Of a DNA stretch of 64,000 nucleotides, positions 44,467 to 53,518 are shown in pieces. The notes under the pieces were generated by a model that had not been told where the DNA came from, ran no database searches, and was given only the letters and a program-made list of their open reading frames with translations. Position 1 is the first letter of the stretch. Each line of letters starts with the position of its first letter. The translations under genes were made by a program, and so were the position numbers. This stretch comes from Pararcticibacter amylolyticus (GTDB lineage Bacteria; Bacteroidota; Bacteroidia; Sphingobacteriales; Sphingobacteriaceae), in contig NZ_QEAS01000001.1 of NCBI RefSeq assembly GCF_003130405.1, positions 21,654 to 85,653 on the forward strand, written 5' to 3'.

Positions 44467-45102
44467 TTAACTTTTGTTTAGAAATTTTCTCTTAAAAAAG
44501 GCCCAAACAAGAGGAATAGCAGTAACGAAGATAAAACCGATAATAATATATAAAAGATATTCGTCTATCTCCTTCTCAAATCTTTTCCCCAAGAAAAAAC
44601 CTAATAAAGTTAGTGATGCAACCCACAAAATAGCGCCGGCCACATTATAGAAAGTAAATTTCTGGGGATTCACCCCAATAACTCCCGCAACTATAGGGGC
44701 AAACGTCCGGACTATCGGAATAAAACGTCCCATGATTAATGCGAAAGCTCCCTGTTTTTCATAATATTCTTCAGCAGCTTTGATGTATTTCTTTTTAAAG
44801 AATAAGGAGTCCTTTCTCAGGTATAGCACAGGTCCCGTCTTTCGTCCGAACCAGTATCCTACGTAATTACCTAATATAGCGGCAGCCATCAGTCCGGCTA
44901 CAAGTGTATAAATCGAAACATCCAGCTTCCCCGTGGCCACAAACATTCCGGCAAGGAACAACAGATAATCTCCGGGAAGGAAAAATCCAAAGAACAATCC
45001 GGTTTCCGCAAAGACCACAAATAAAACCAGATAAAAACCACCTTCCCTAAGAAGCCTTTCCGGATTAATTAATTGTTGAAGATGGTCCCAGAGCTCGTGC
45101 AT
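44467..45102 (-). CDS. DedA family membrane protein
   Basis: A 211-residue integral membrane protein of the DedA/SNARE-associated (VTT) family, some of which act as lipid flippases or scramblases. Recognised by FFGFFLPGDYLLFLAG, AAILGNYVGYWFGRKTG, ALIMGRFIPIVRTFAPIVAGV and GAILWVASLTLLGFFLGKRFE. About five hydrophobic segments. It follows nuoN by 55 bases; its own -7 box is possible. Confidence 0.88.
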   Translation of the reverse strand: MHELWDHLQQLINPERLLREGGFYLVLFVVFAETGLFFGFFLPGDYLLFLAGMFVATGKLDVSIYTLVAGLMAAAILGNYVGYWFGRKTGPVLYLRKDSLFFKKKYIKAAEEYYEKQGAFALIMGRFIPIVRTFAPIVAGVIGVNPQKFTFYNVAGAILWVASLTLLGFFLGKRFEKEIDEYLLYIIIGFIFVTAIPLVWAFFKRKFLNKS

Positions 45103-45114
45103 AATGAATATCCG

Positions 45115-45153
45115 TAAAGCTACGAATATTAGAACAACTTTTTATTCTAATAT
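45115..45153 (-). promoter_or_regulatory. Possible dedA promoter with operator-like inverted repeat
   Basis: Minus-strand TAGCTTTA (45122-45115) resembles a -7 box. Directly upstream, over the -33 region, lies a perfect 9-bp inverted repeat ATATTAGAA/TTCTAATAT (45126-45153) with a 10-base spacer. There is no T-run after it on the minus strand, so it is not a normal terminator of nuoN. Confidence 0.3.
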
Positions 45154-45157
45154 CCGA

Positions 45158-46534
45158 TCATATCAGCCCTGCTATAAAGTGGGGATAAATACCCATTAGT
45201 ATAGTAGCTACTGCAGAGAAGGCCAGAACAATTTTGTAATAGGCCGGAACAATCAGTTCAGTTCTCTCCTCGGGCTTAAAATACATAGCCACAATTACCC
45301 TGAAATAATAGAAGATTGCGATGACAGCATTCACCACTGCAAATACCACTAAATAAGTATGATAAGTGGCAAGTGTCCTGGTAAACATCATGAACTTACC
45401 GACAAAACCGGCAGTCAGCGGGATACCCGCCAGCGACAGCATTGCTATTGTCAATGTAAATGCAAGAAAAGGATTCTTCTTACTAAGGCCGTTAAAGCTG
45501 TCAAAGCTATCATTTCCGGTTTGTCTCTGCAGGATAATTAACACTCCAAAGGCAATAATAGAAGCAACTGAATATGACGCAGCGTAGACAAAAAGAGCAT
45601 TATCAGAAGATCCGTCAAGAGCGATCACACAAAACAACATGTATCCGGCATGTGATATACTCGAGTATGCCAGCATCCTTTTGAAGTGTTGCTGATAAAC
45701 GGCCGTAACATTTCCGATCAGCAGTGACAACGCTGCTATAGTTACAAGAACAGGTATCCAGAACTCCTGTTTCGGTGCAAAGCAATTCAGCATTATTCTC
45801 AGAAAAGCTGCAAACCCGGCTGTCTTCACCACTGTACTCATAAATGCTGTGATGAGAGAAGGAGATCCTTCATACACGTCAGGCGTCCAGAAATGGAAAG
45901 GTGCCGCACCCACCTTGAAGCACAGTCCGATCAGGATCAGAATGATCCCGGTATACAGAAGGGCCGAAGGCTTGGGTGTTGATACGATATAATTGCGTAT
46001 ACCCTCAAGGTCAAAAGAACCTGAAGCCCCATATAAAAGAGCTACTCCAAACAGCAAAAACCCTGTTGAAAACGCACCCATCAGGAAGTATTTAAGGGCA
46101 GCCTCATTAGATGAAAAATCCCTTTTCTTAATCCCTGCAAGGATATAAAGACTTACCGACATGATCTCAATACCAATAAACAGCATCGATAAATTATGGT
46201 AAGATACCATCAGTACGATACCGGCCAGAGCAAACAAGATCAGTGCATAATACTCCGCTACATTAGAACTTATCCTTTCAAAATAACCCTTTGAGAGAAG
46301 AAGTACCAGGAAAGTGGTAAATATTGTAATACCCGAGAATGCTATTGCAAAATTATCAAACAGCATCATATTGCTGAAGATCGGCGTAGGGAAGCTGTTC
46401 CACTCTGATACAGCCAGGGCAAAAGCACCGGCAAGCCCAAGCAATGTCACCGGCAGCAAAGCTTTATACGCTTTGAACAATCCGAGGTATAAAATGAATA
46501 ATGCTAAGAGAGATATAGTTATTAATGCATTCAT
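45158..46534 (-). CDS. nuoN: NADH-quinone oxidoreductase subunit N
   Basis: Antiporter-like proton-pumping subunit of complex I. Fourteen-odd helices over 458 residues. Family sequence includes KVGAAPFHFWTPDVYEGSPSLITAFMST-type motifs with the conserved membrane lysines, and RMLAYSSISHAGYML. It ends the nuo operon. Confidence 0.94.
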   Translation of the reverse strand: MNALITISLLALFILYLGLFKAYKALLPVTLLGLAGAFALAVSEWNSFPTPIFSNMMLFDNFAIAFSGITIFTTFLVLLLSKGYFERISSNVAEYYALILFALAGIVLMVSYHNLSMLFIGIEIMSVSLYILAGIKKRDFSSNEAALKYFLMGAFSTGFLLFGVALLYGASGSFDLEGIRNYIVSTPKPSALLYTGIILILIGLCFKVGAAPFHFWTPDVYEGSPSLITAFMSTVVKTAGFAAFLRIMLNCFAPKQEFWIPVLVTIAALSLLIGNVTAVYQQHFKRMLAYSSISHAGYMLFCVIALDGSSDNALFVYAASYSVASIIAFGVLIILQRQTGNDSFDSFNGLSKKNPFLAFTLTIAMLSLAGIPLTAGFVGKFMMFTRTLATYHTYLVVFAVVNAVIAIFYYFRVIVAMYFKPEERTELIVPAYYKIVLAFSAVATILMGIYPHFIAGLI

Positions 46535-46560
46535 TGTCTTAATTCAGTATCACTTATTGC

Positions 46561-48039
46561 CTAGAACGTTGTACTTAAACCATTAATCCTTGCCTCAACA
46601 GTTTGAACCAGAGTTTTCACTGCTGCTTCAGAAATGTGAAGAATAGGGTTTGGATAAACACCTATCACAATGATCAGCACACACACGATCCCAAGTACCA
46701 GCTTTTCGGTCCCGTCAATATCTTTAAATGTCAGCGTCAGTTCATTCGTCTCACCCAGCATGATTCGCTGATACATCCTCAGCATATAAACCGCACCAAA
46801 GATGATTGTCAAACCCGCAATAACAGACGCATAGAGATTATATTGGGATAACCCAAGTAGCAGAAGATACTCTCCTATAAACCCATTCGTAAGCGGAAGA
46901 GCGATCGTTCCTAATATGACAACCAGGAAAGTAATCGCCAGCTGAGGTGATACAGATGCAATTCCCCCCATCTTCGAACTATCACGCGTTTCCAACCTCC
47001 GTGTTATAATATCAGCCACAAAGAACAAAGCAAACACGTTAATACCGTGATTGATCATTTGAATCATGGCTCCCTGCAAACTCTGTACATTCCAGACAAA
47101 CACACCTGCTGCAATTAGTCCGACGTGCGCAATAGACGAGTATGCTATAAGCCGCTTGATATCTTTCTGGGTAAAAGCAATGATGGAGGCATAAACGATG
47201 CCCACTATCGAAAGCATTAATACCCATGGCCCCCATTGATTATAGCCCAGGGGCACGACAGGGATTAACCAGCGGATAGCACCATAAACTCCCATTTTCA
47301 GCATAATGCCCGCCAGGAGCATAGTACCCGTCGTAGGCGCCTCCGTATAGGTATCCGGCTGCCATGTATGAAATGGAAAAACAGGCATTTTAATTGCAAA
47401 GGCAAGAAAGAATGCTAAAAATACCCAGCCCTGGGCAGTTGGACTGATCGATGCGTTATAAAAAGCCTGAAGGCCGAAGCTTTGCCCAGGCGTATGATAA
47501 GCCATATAAATAATCGCAAGCAACATGATCAGGCTTCCGAAAACGGTATATATGAAAAACTTCATATTAACACGTATTCTGTTTTCGCCCCCCCATATCC
47601 CGCAGATAAAGTAGATCGGTATCAATGCAGCCTCCCAGCCAAGATAGAAAAGAAAACCGTCAAGTGCCGTGAAAACCAGCAAAAGCCCGCTTTGCATGAA
47701 AAGTATTAACCCGTAAAATGCTCCCGGATTTTTATAATCATGTTTAAAGCTCGAAAGGATAATTAATGGTATCAACCCGTTAGTCAGGAGCACAAGCAGC
47801 ATGCTGATCCCGTCGATTCCAGCTTGAAAACGAATTCCGAATTCAAGGAACCAGGGATAGTCATATTCGAACTGCGGCGCAACAGAATCGGGGTTAAAAA
47901 CAGAAAGAAGGTAGACGGACACTCCTAACGAAAGCAGAGACCAGATAAAGGCCACAATCTTTGCATTTCGGGATTTACCAAATAAGGATGCGATCAGAGC
48001 ACCGGCTAAAGGTAAAAATATAAGCAGTAAAATTTCCAT
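46561..48039 (-). CDS. nuoM: NADH-quinone oxidoreductase subunit M
   Basis: Antiporter-like proton-pumping subunit, 492 residues with about 14 helices. Conserved features are GWEAALIPIYFICGIWGGENR (with the key Glu), KMPVFPFHTWQPDTYTEAP and KRLIAYSSIAHVGLI. It lies between nuoL and nuoN with short gaps. Confidence 0.95.
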   Translation of the reverse strand: MEILLLIFLPLAGALIASLFGKSRNAKIVAFIWSLLSLGVSVYLLSVFNPDSVAPQFEYDYPWFLEFGIRFQAGIDGISMLLVLLTNGLIPLIILSSFKHDYKNPGAFYGLILFMQSGLLLVFTALDGFLFYLGWEAALIPIYFICGIWGGENRIRVNMKFFIYTVFGSLIMLLAIIYMAYHTPGQSFGLQAFYNASISPTAQGWVFLAFFLAFAIKMPVFPFHTWQPDTYTEAPTTGTMLLAGIMLKMGVYGAIRWLIPVVPLGYNQWGPWVLMLSIVGIVYASIIAFTQKDIKRLIAYSSIAHVGLIAAGVFVWNVQSLQGAMIQMINHGINVFALFFVADIITRRLETRDSSKMGGIASVSPQLAITFLVVILGTIALPLTNGFIGEYLLLLGLSQYNLYASVIAGLTIIFGAVYMLRMYQRIMLGETNELTLTFKDIDGTEKLVLGIVCVLIIVIGVYPNPILHISEAAVKTLVQTVEARINGLSTTF

Positions 48040-48061
48040 TTATTGTTTCTTATCCTTCCTG

Positions 48062-49975
48062 TTATATTTTATAAAAACTATAGAAAAGCAAAGCAATAAC
48101 ACCGGCCACCATCATAAATATATAGAACCCTATGTTACCCGTCTGAACCAGGCGAAGTCCTTTTCCTGCCAGTCCGGTTGCCTTACCCAATCCATTAACT
48201 ATTCCATCTATTATAGCTTTATCGATTATTTTATAAAATAATCCGGATAAAGCATTTAAAGGCCGTGTGATGAGTACATCATAAACCTCGTCGATATAAT
48301 ACTTGTGATAAGAAAGATTACCCAAAAAGCCGCGTGACGCATGGTCCGGAACCGGCACGTGATGCTTTTTCGTATATCTTACATAAGCAACAATAGCTGC
48401 AATAACGGCTCCGAGCACAGATATTGTCATCAGCATATACTCGGTGTTATGATCTAAATGATGTACTTCATGTCCTGCAGCTTTATTCGTGAAGACCGGA
48501 GCAAGGTAATGGGAAAGCCAGTGCTTTCCGCCCAGAACTTCAGGCACACCTATAAATCCACCGAATATTGACAACACCGCCAGTACGATCAACGGTATAG
48601 TCATAGTAGCGGGAGACTCATGAACATGATGCTCCTGCTCATGTGTTCCCCTGAACTTGCCATAAAATGTCAGGAACATCATCCGGAACATATAAAAGGC
48701 AGTAAAGACAGCACCGATAACACCAATTACCCAGAAGATCTTGTTATGCTCATAAGCGTTTGCAAGGATCTCATCTTTAGAGAAAAATCCGGAAAAAGGG
48801 GGTATCCCGGATATAGCGATTGTTCCTGCTAACATTGTTATAAAGGTAACCGGAAGCTTTTTCCTCAATCCGCCCATTAATCTCATATCCTGCTCATTAC
48901 TCATTGCGTGGATAACAGATCCGGCTCCAAGGAAAAGAAGTGCCTTAAAGAATGCATGAGTGATCACATGGAAGAAAGCTCCTGTATATGCACCAACACC
49001 CAGTCCTAAAAACATATACCCCAGCTGCGAAACAGTTGAGTATGCCAGAACCTTCTTTATATCCGTCTGCGTAATGGCTATCGTAGCAGCCAGAATTGCT
49101 GTAGCAAGCCCGACAATTGCTATGACATTCATAGTAAGCGGGGCAAGCATGAACAGGACATTAGAACGTGCTATCATATAAATCCCTGCTGTTACCATCG
49201 TAGCAGCATGGATCAGAGCTGAGACGGGCGTAGGTCCGGCCATTGCATCAGGCAACCATGTAAAAAGAGGAATCTGCGCTGATTTTCCGGTTGCTCCAAC
49301 AAAAAGCAGCATAGTGATCAGGACCATTACAGGTGAGCCGACCTTCATTTCCGCAGCTTTCGTAAAGACTTCACCAAATTCAATCGAACCGAAAATCCTG
49401 AATATGACAAATATGGCGATCAGAAAACCCAGGTCTCCGATACGGTTCATAACAAATGCCTTCTTTGCCGCACTTGCATATGAGCTGTTCTTATACCAAA
49501 AGCCGATAAGAAGATAAGAGCAGAGCCCGACCCCTTCCCAGCCAATGAACAGTACAACATAGTTTGAACCGAGAACCAGAAGCAGCATGAAGAAAACAAA
49601 CAGGTTCAGGTAGGAAAAGAACTTTGCATATCCTTTATCATGATGCATGTAACCAATGGAATAAACGTGGATTAAAAAGCCTATCCCCGTAACGATCAGC
49701 AACATTAAAGAACTAAGATGATCAACCTGGAACGAAAATGGGATCGAAAGAGATCCTGTTTGAATCCAGTTAAACAAAGGTACGTAATACGCAGTTGCAC
49801 CCGATTTTTCTAATTCAAAAAATATAGCTGTACTTAAGCCAAATGATAAAAGTACAGACAAGCAACCTACTAATCCAACAATACTCTTTGGTAATACATT
49901 CCTTCCAAATCCGTTAATCAGGAAACCGATCAAAGGAAATAAAGGAACTAACCAGACTAAATTTATCGCCGACAT
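48062..49975 (-). CDS. nuoL: NADH-quinone oxidoreductase subunit L
   Basis: Largest antiporter-like subunit (637 residues). It includes GWEGVGLCSYLLIGFWY, KSAQIPLFTWLPDAMAGPTPVSALIHAAT-type motifs and KKVLAYSTVSQLGYMFLG. The C-terminal lateral helix region lies at about residues 540-600. A His-rich loop with THEQEHHVHE is at about 445. Confidence 0.95.
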   Translation of the reverse strand: MSAINLVWLVPLFPLIGFLINGFGRNVLPKSIVGLVGCLSVLLSFGLSTAIFFELEKSGATAYYVPLFNWIQTGSLSIPFSFQVDHLSSLMLLIVTGIGFLIHVYSIGYMHHDKGYAKFFSYLNLFVFFMLLLVLGSNYVVLFIGWEGVGLCSYLLIGFWYKNSSYASAAKKAFVMNRIGDLGFLIAIFVIFRIFGSIEFGEVFTKAAEMKVGSPVMVLITMLLFVGATGKSAQIPLFTWLPDAMAGPTPVSALIHAATMVTAGIYMIARSNVLFMLAPLTMNVIAIVGLATAILAATIAITQTDIKKVLAYSTVSQLGYMFLGLGVGAYTGAFFHVITHAFFKALLFLGAGSVIHAMSNEQDMRLMGGLRKKLPVTFITMLAGTIAISGIPPFSGFFSKDEILANAYEHNKIFWVIGVIGAVFTAFYMFRMMFLTFYGKFRGTHEQEHHVHESPATMTIPLIVLAVLSIFGGFIGVPEVLGGKHWLSHYLAPVFTNKAAGHEVHHLDHNTEYMLMTISVLGAVIAAIVAYVRYTKKHHVPVPDHASRGFLGNLSYHKYYIDEVYDVLITRPLNALSGLFYKIIDKAIIDGIVNGLGKATGLAGKGLRLVQTGNIGFYIFMMVAGVIALLFYSFYKI

Positions 49976-50035
49976 GAACCCTGTTCGTATAAAAAAGTTA
50001 ACTATTATCCTAAATAAAGGCCTGCAAAACGTGGT

Positions 50036-50365
50036 TTACCACTTAAGCCTGTTCAATACATTTATATCAGTAGAATTTGTATTCCTGTAAATCATCACGA
50101 TAATGGCAAGCCCTACAGCAACTTCCGCCGCAGCCAGCGCCATAATGAAAAACACAAAAACCTGTCCTGCCGGATCTCCCCTGTATGCAGAGAATGCGGT
50201 AAGCAATAAATTGACAGCGTTAAGCATCAATTCCACCGACATGAAAATAACGATAGCGTTTCTCCGGATCAAAACCCCCATTACGCCGATCGAGAAAATA
50301 ACGGCACTTAATATGATATAATGATTTAAAGGAACGCCCTGTATTGTTTGAGTTACTGTTTCCAT
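50036..50365 (-). CDS. nuoK: NADH-quinone oxidoreductase subunit K
   Basis: Small (109 aa) membrane subunit with three helices. The conserved glutamates lie in FMSVELMLNAVNLLL and AAAEVAVGLAIIV. It overlaps the nuoJ stop by one base. Confidence 0.95.
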   Translation of the reverse strand: METVTQTIQGVPLNHYIILSAVIFSIGVMGVLIRRNAIVIFMSVELMLNAVNLLLTAFSAYRGDPAGQVFVFFIMALAAAEVAVGLAIIVMIYRNTNSTDINVLNRLKW

Positions 50366-50862
50366 TACACTTTCTTTGGATCTTTCTTGGCAAGTAATAC
50401 AGCTCCTACCATGGCTGCCAAAAGCAGAATGGAGGAAACTTCAAATGGGAGAAGGAAATCCTTGAACAAAACCTTTCCCAGATTCTGAACAAGGCCAATG
50501 TCCGGGTTCTTCAGTACCAAAGGATCAGACACGTTTAAAGCTTTCACTGACCCGGCCAGCGTTACCAGCAAACACATACCGGCAACTACCCCCGCAATCT
50601 TCACGATGTTCGATTTTAATGGTTCTGAGTCCTTGTTCAGGTTCAGCAACATCAGCACAAAAAGGAACAACACCATAATGGCTCCCATGTAAACGATAAA
50701 ATTTACGATAGCCAGGAACTGCGCATTCAACAATACATAGTGAATGGTGAAAGTGAAAAATGTGATGATCAGGTACAAAACACTGTATACCGGATTTTTC
50801 GAAAAAATCACCAGCAGTGAAAAAAAGACTGATAAAAAAGCAATTAAATAGAATAAGTTCAT
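50365..50862 (-). CDS. nuoJ: NADH-quinone oxidoreductase subunit J
   Basis: Membrane subunit of 165 residues with five helices; NFIVYMGAIMVLFLFVLMLLN is the family signature around the pi-bulge helix. Its neighbour nuoK starts on its final stop base. A promoter box in the 53-base gap upstream may give the nuoJ-N genes additional transcription. Confidence 0.93.
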   Translation of the reverse strand: MNLFYLIAFLSVFFSLLVIFSKNPVYSVLYLIITFFTFTIHYVLLNAQFLAIVNFIVYMGAIMVLFLFVLMLLNLNKDSEPLKSNIVKIAGVVAGMCLLVTLAGSVKALNVSDPLVLKNPDIGLVQNLGKVLFKDFLLPFEVSSILLLAAMVGAVLLAKKDPKKV

Positions 50863-50883
50863 TAATTCTATGGTTTTACTTTG

Positions 50884-50908
50884 CCACTTTAAGAAGTGGT
50901 CAAAGGTA
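50884..50908 (-). promoter_or_regulatory. Internal nuo promoter with hairpin, before nuoJ
   Basis: Minus-strand TACCTTTG (50908-50901), an exact -7 box, with TTG 16 bases further upstream (50927-50925). Immediately downstream is a 6-bp hairpin CCACTT/AAGTGG (50884-50899) at the predicted 5' end. Confidence 0.4.
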
Positions 50909-50915
50909 TAATTTT

Positions 50916-51413
50916 TTACGATTTCAACGGGGCCTCAACCAGCTTATCTTTTCCAAAGATGAAGTCCTTCCTGAGATAATCTGCCTCAACAATAGGACCG
51001 TCCAGGTAGATAGCCTCTTTAGGGCAGGCTTCTTCACATAAGCCGCAGAAGATACAACGGAGCATGTTTATCTCATAAACAGCAGCGTACTTTTCCTCTC
51101 TGTAAAGCCCCTCCTCTCCTTTTTTGCGCTCAGCCGCAACCATCGTAATGGCCTCAGCAGGGCAGGCAAGAGCACATAATCCGCAAGCCGTACATCTCTC
51201 CCTTCCTTTCTCATCCCTCTTTAAGGAATGCAGCCCTCTCCAGTTTTCCGACACCGGGCGTTCCTGCTCCGGATAAAAAATGGTTTCTCTCTTTTTAAAT
51301 ATATGCTTGAAAGTAATAGCCAGTCCTTTGAGTATGGAAGGAAGATAGATCCTCTCCGAGAAACTCATTGGCTTCTGTTCTAATACTTTCTTTCTGTTAC
51401 TTAATGATTCCAT
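50916..51413 (-). CDS. nuoI: NADH-quinone oxidoreductase subunit I
   Basis: Peripheral-arm subunit with two [4Fe-4S] clusters: CTACGLCALACP and CIFCGLCEEACP, separated by about 40 residues. It passes electrons toward NuoB. Length 165 aa is normal. It follows nuoH by 30 bases. Confidence 0.95.
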   Translation of the reverse strand: MESLSNRKKVLEQKPMSFSERIYLPSILKGLAITFKHIFKKRETIFYPEQERPVSENWRGLHSLKRDEKGRERCTACGLCALACPAEAITMVAAERKKGEEGLYREEKYAAVYEINMLRCIFCGLCEEACPKEAIYLDGPIVEADYLRKDFIFGKDKLVEAPLKS

Positions 51414-51443
51414 AAATAGCCTTCCTGTAAAGCTTACGCTTTA

Positions 51444-52493
51444 TTAAATTAAATCCTTTACTGTCATCCAGATTCCCGTAATCACGATATTGGCTATAGC
51501 CAGCGGGATTAATGTCTTCCAGCCCAAATTCATCAGCTGGTCGTAACGGAAACGGGGGATAGTCCAGCGTATCCACATAAAAAAGAAAATAAAGAAAAAT
51601 ATTTTTGCAAAAAGGGCCAGTACTCCCAGAATCGCCACTACATTCTCAGACAAGCCGAGGTCGTGCATAAAGGGGAAATTATACCCGCCAAAATACAAAG
51701 TCGACATAACAGCAGAGGATACAAACATATTAATGTACTCCGCGAAGAGGAACGCTCCCAGCTTAAAGCCGGAGTATTCAGTATGATAACCGGCAACCAG
51801 CTCATTTTCACTCTCGGGAAGGTCAAATGGCGTACGGTTACATTCTGCGAAAGCACATACAATGAATATCAGGAAACTCAGGGGCTGCTTGAAAACGTTC
51901 CACGTGAACCATCCGTCAGCCCAGAAACCATCCTGCTGTGCTGCAATGCCTTTCAATGAAAGGGTTCCTGTAACCATTAACAAGGCTATAATGGAAAGTC
52001 CCATAGCAATTTCATAGCTGATATTCTGGGAAGCCGCTCTGATGGCGCCCATCAGGGAATACTTATTATTGGATGCCCATCCGCCTATCATAATTCCGTA
52101 GACACCCAGCGATACGACACCGAAAATATAAAGTAACCCTACATTGATATCCGTAACCTGCAGTTCAATAGTCCTTCCTCCTATGGTCAGTGCTCTTCCC
52201 CAGGGTATTACAGCACTTCCGATACTGGCAGTCAGCAACGCAAGGGACGGGCCGGCTATAAAAAGAAAGCGGTTGGATTCAGCAGGAATGATCTCCTCTT
52301 TAAAGAACATCTTTCCACCATCAGCAAGAGGCTGGAACATCCCCCATGGCCCTGCACGATGAGGACCCACACGTCCCTGGATGAAGCCTGCGATCTTCCT
52401 CTCGGCCAGCGTAGAATATGCAGCAATTCCTAATGTTATAAGGAATATTACTGTTACAAGTATTAACTTCTCTAAAACAAATGCGTATTCCAT
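51444..52493 (-). CDS. nuoH: NADH-quinone oxidoreductase subunit H
   Basis: Quinone-site membrane subunit (349 aa, eight helices). Features are AERKIAGFIQGRVGPHRAGPWG near the N-terminus and AECNRTPFDLPESENELVAGYHTEYSG in the quinone chamber. It starts on the last base of the nuoG stop codon region (one-base overlap). Confidence 0.95.
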   Translation of the reverse strand: MEYAFVLEKLILVTVIFLITLGIAAYSTLAERKIAGFIQGRVGPHRAGPWGMFQPLADGGKMFFKEEIIPAESNRFLFIAGPSLALLTASIGSAVIPWGRALTIGGRTIELQVTDINVGLLYIFGVVSLGVYGIMIGGWASNNKYSLMGAIRAASQNISYEIAMGLSIIALLMVTGTLSLKGIAAQQDGFWADGWFTWNVFKQPLSFLIFIVCAFAECNRTPFDLPESENELVAGYHTEYSGFKLGAFLFAEYINMFVSSAVMSTLYFGGYNFPFMHDLGLSENVVAILGVLALFAKIFFFIFFFMWIRWTIPRFRYDQLMNLGWKTLIPLAIANIVITGIWMTVKDLI

Positions 52494-53497
52494 TAAAGTT
52501 TTGTTACACGTTCAAACTGCTCTTTATTAGACTCTAAAAGTGCAGGGTTCTTCCTCACAACTGAAGGAGGTGTCAGTCGTTCATAATGATTAGCTGAAAT
52601 AACAGAATGCGGAGAAATCTTCCTCGGTCCCTCAATCACCCAGTCACTCGTTTTCTTATGCTCAAAACGGCAGTCGTTGCAAATAAACTCTTCTACTTCT
52701 CCATACACATCTTTTCTTGCCGTTACCCTGATCACATCTTCTCCTTTATACCATAGAGCTACTTTCCCGGAACATTTAGGACAATCACGGTGGGCATCAA
52801 CCGGCTTCGTAAACCAAACCCTGTTCTTAAACCGGAATGTTTTGTCAGTAAGGGCTCCTACCGGGCACACATCTATAACATTGCCGGAAAAGTCGTTATC
52901 CACAGCTTTCTCAATATAAGTGGAAATTTCGGCAGCGTCTCCACGGCCTAAAATACCGTGAACCCGGTTGTCTGTGATCTGATCAGCAGTAAACACACAA
53001 CGATAGCAAAGTATGCACCGTGTCATATGCAGCTGGATCTTATCCCCTATATCAATTTTGTCGAATGTTCTGCGATCAAACTCATATCTGGTCGCCTCAG
53101 AACCGTGTTCATAAGATAAATCCTGCAAATGGCACTCTCCGGCCTGATCACAGATAGGGCAATCCAGAGGATGGTTAATCAACAGCAATTCAACAACACC
53201 TTTTCTCGCTTCCACTACCTCAGGAGAGGTGATATTCTGCACCTCCATCCCATCCATAACGGTAGTACGGCAGGATGCTACAAGCTTGGGCATAGGTCTT
53301 GGATCCTTTTCAGATCCTTTGCTCACCTTCACAAGACAAGTCCGGCATTTACCCCCGCTTCCCTGTAACTTCGAATAATAACACATAGCAGGAGGAACAA
53401 TGTCCCCTCCAATCTGCCTGGCTGCATTCAGTATACTGGTCCCAGGCTCCACATCTATGCTAATCCCGTCTATTGTTACTTTAACTTTATCTGACAT
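52493..53497 (-). CDS. nuoG: Short NADH-quinone oxidoreductase subunit G
   Basis: Iron-sulfur subunit of complex I, only 334 residues. The N-terminal ferredoxin fold has the [2Fe-2S] cysteines (C39, C51, C54 and the SCRT cysteine near 76). The His-Cys3 [4Fe-4S] site is in HPLDCPICDQAGEC, and another cluster lies in CILCYRC with a later CPVGAL. After about residue 230 only a remnant with CPKC and CNDC remains. The large molybdopterin-enzyme-like domain of E. coli NuoG is absent. The frame ends cleanly and nuoH overlaps it, so this is a natural short form. Confidence 0.9.
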   Translation of the reverse strand: MSDKVKVTIDGISIDVEPGTSILNAARQIGGDIVPPAMCYYSKLQGSGGKCRTCLVKVSKGSEKDPRPMPKLVASCRTTVMDGMEVQNITSPEVVEARKGVVELLLINHPLDCPICDQAGECHLQDLSYEHGSEATRYEFDRRTFDKIDIGDKIQLHMTRCILCYRCVFTADQITDNRVHGILGRGDAAEISTYIEKAVDNDFSGNVIDVCPVGALTDKTFRFKNRVWFTKPVDAHRDCPKCSGKVALWYKGEDVIRVTARKDVYGEVEEFICNDCRFEHKKTSDWVIEGPRKISPHSVISANHYERLTPPSVVRKNPALLESNKEQFERVTKL

Positions 53498-53518
53498 GTT
53501 AAAGATTCCTCTTCTATT

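Noticed and set aside
52493..53497. NuoG as a frameshifted or broken gene
   Set aside because: The frame ends cleanly, nuoH overlaps it, and no remnant of the missing domain is seen nearby.
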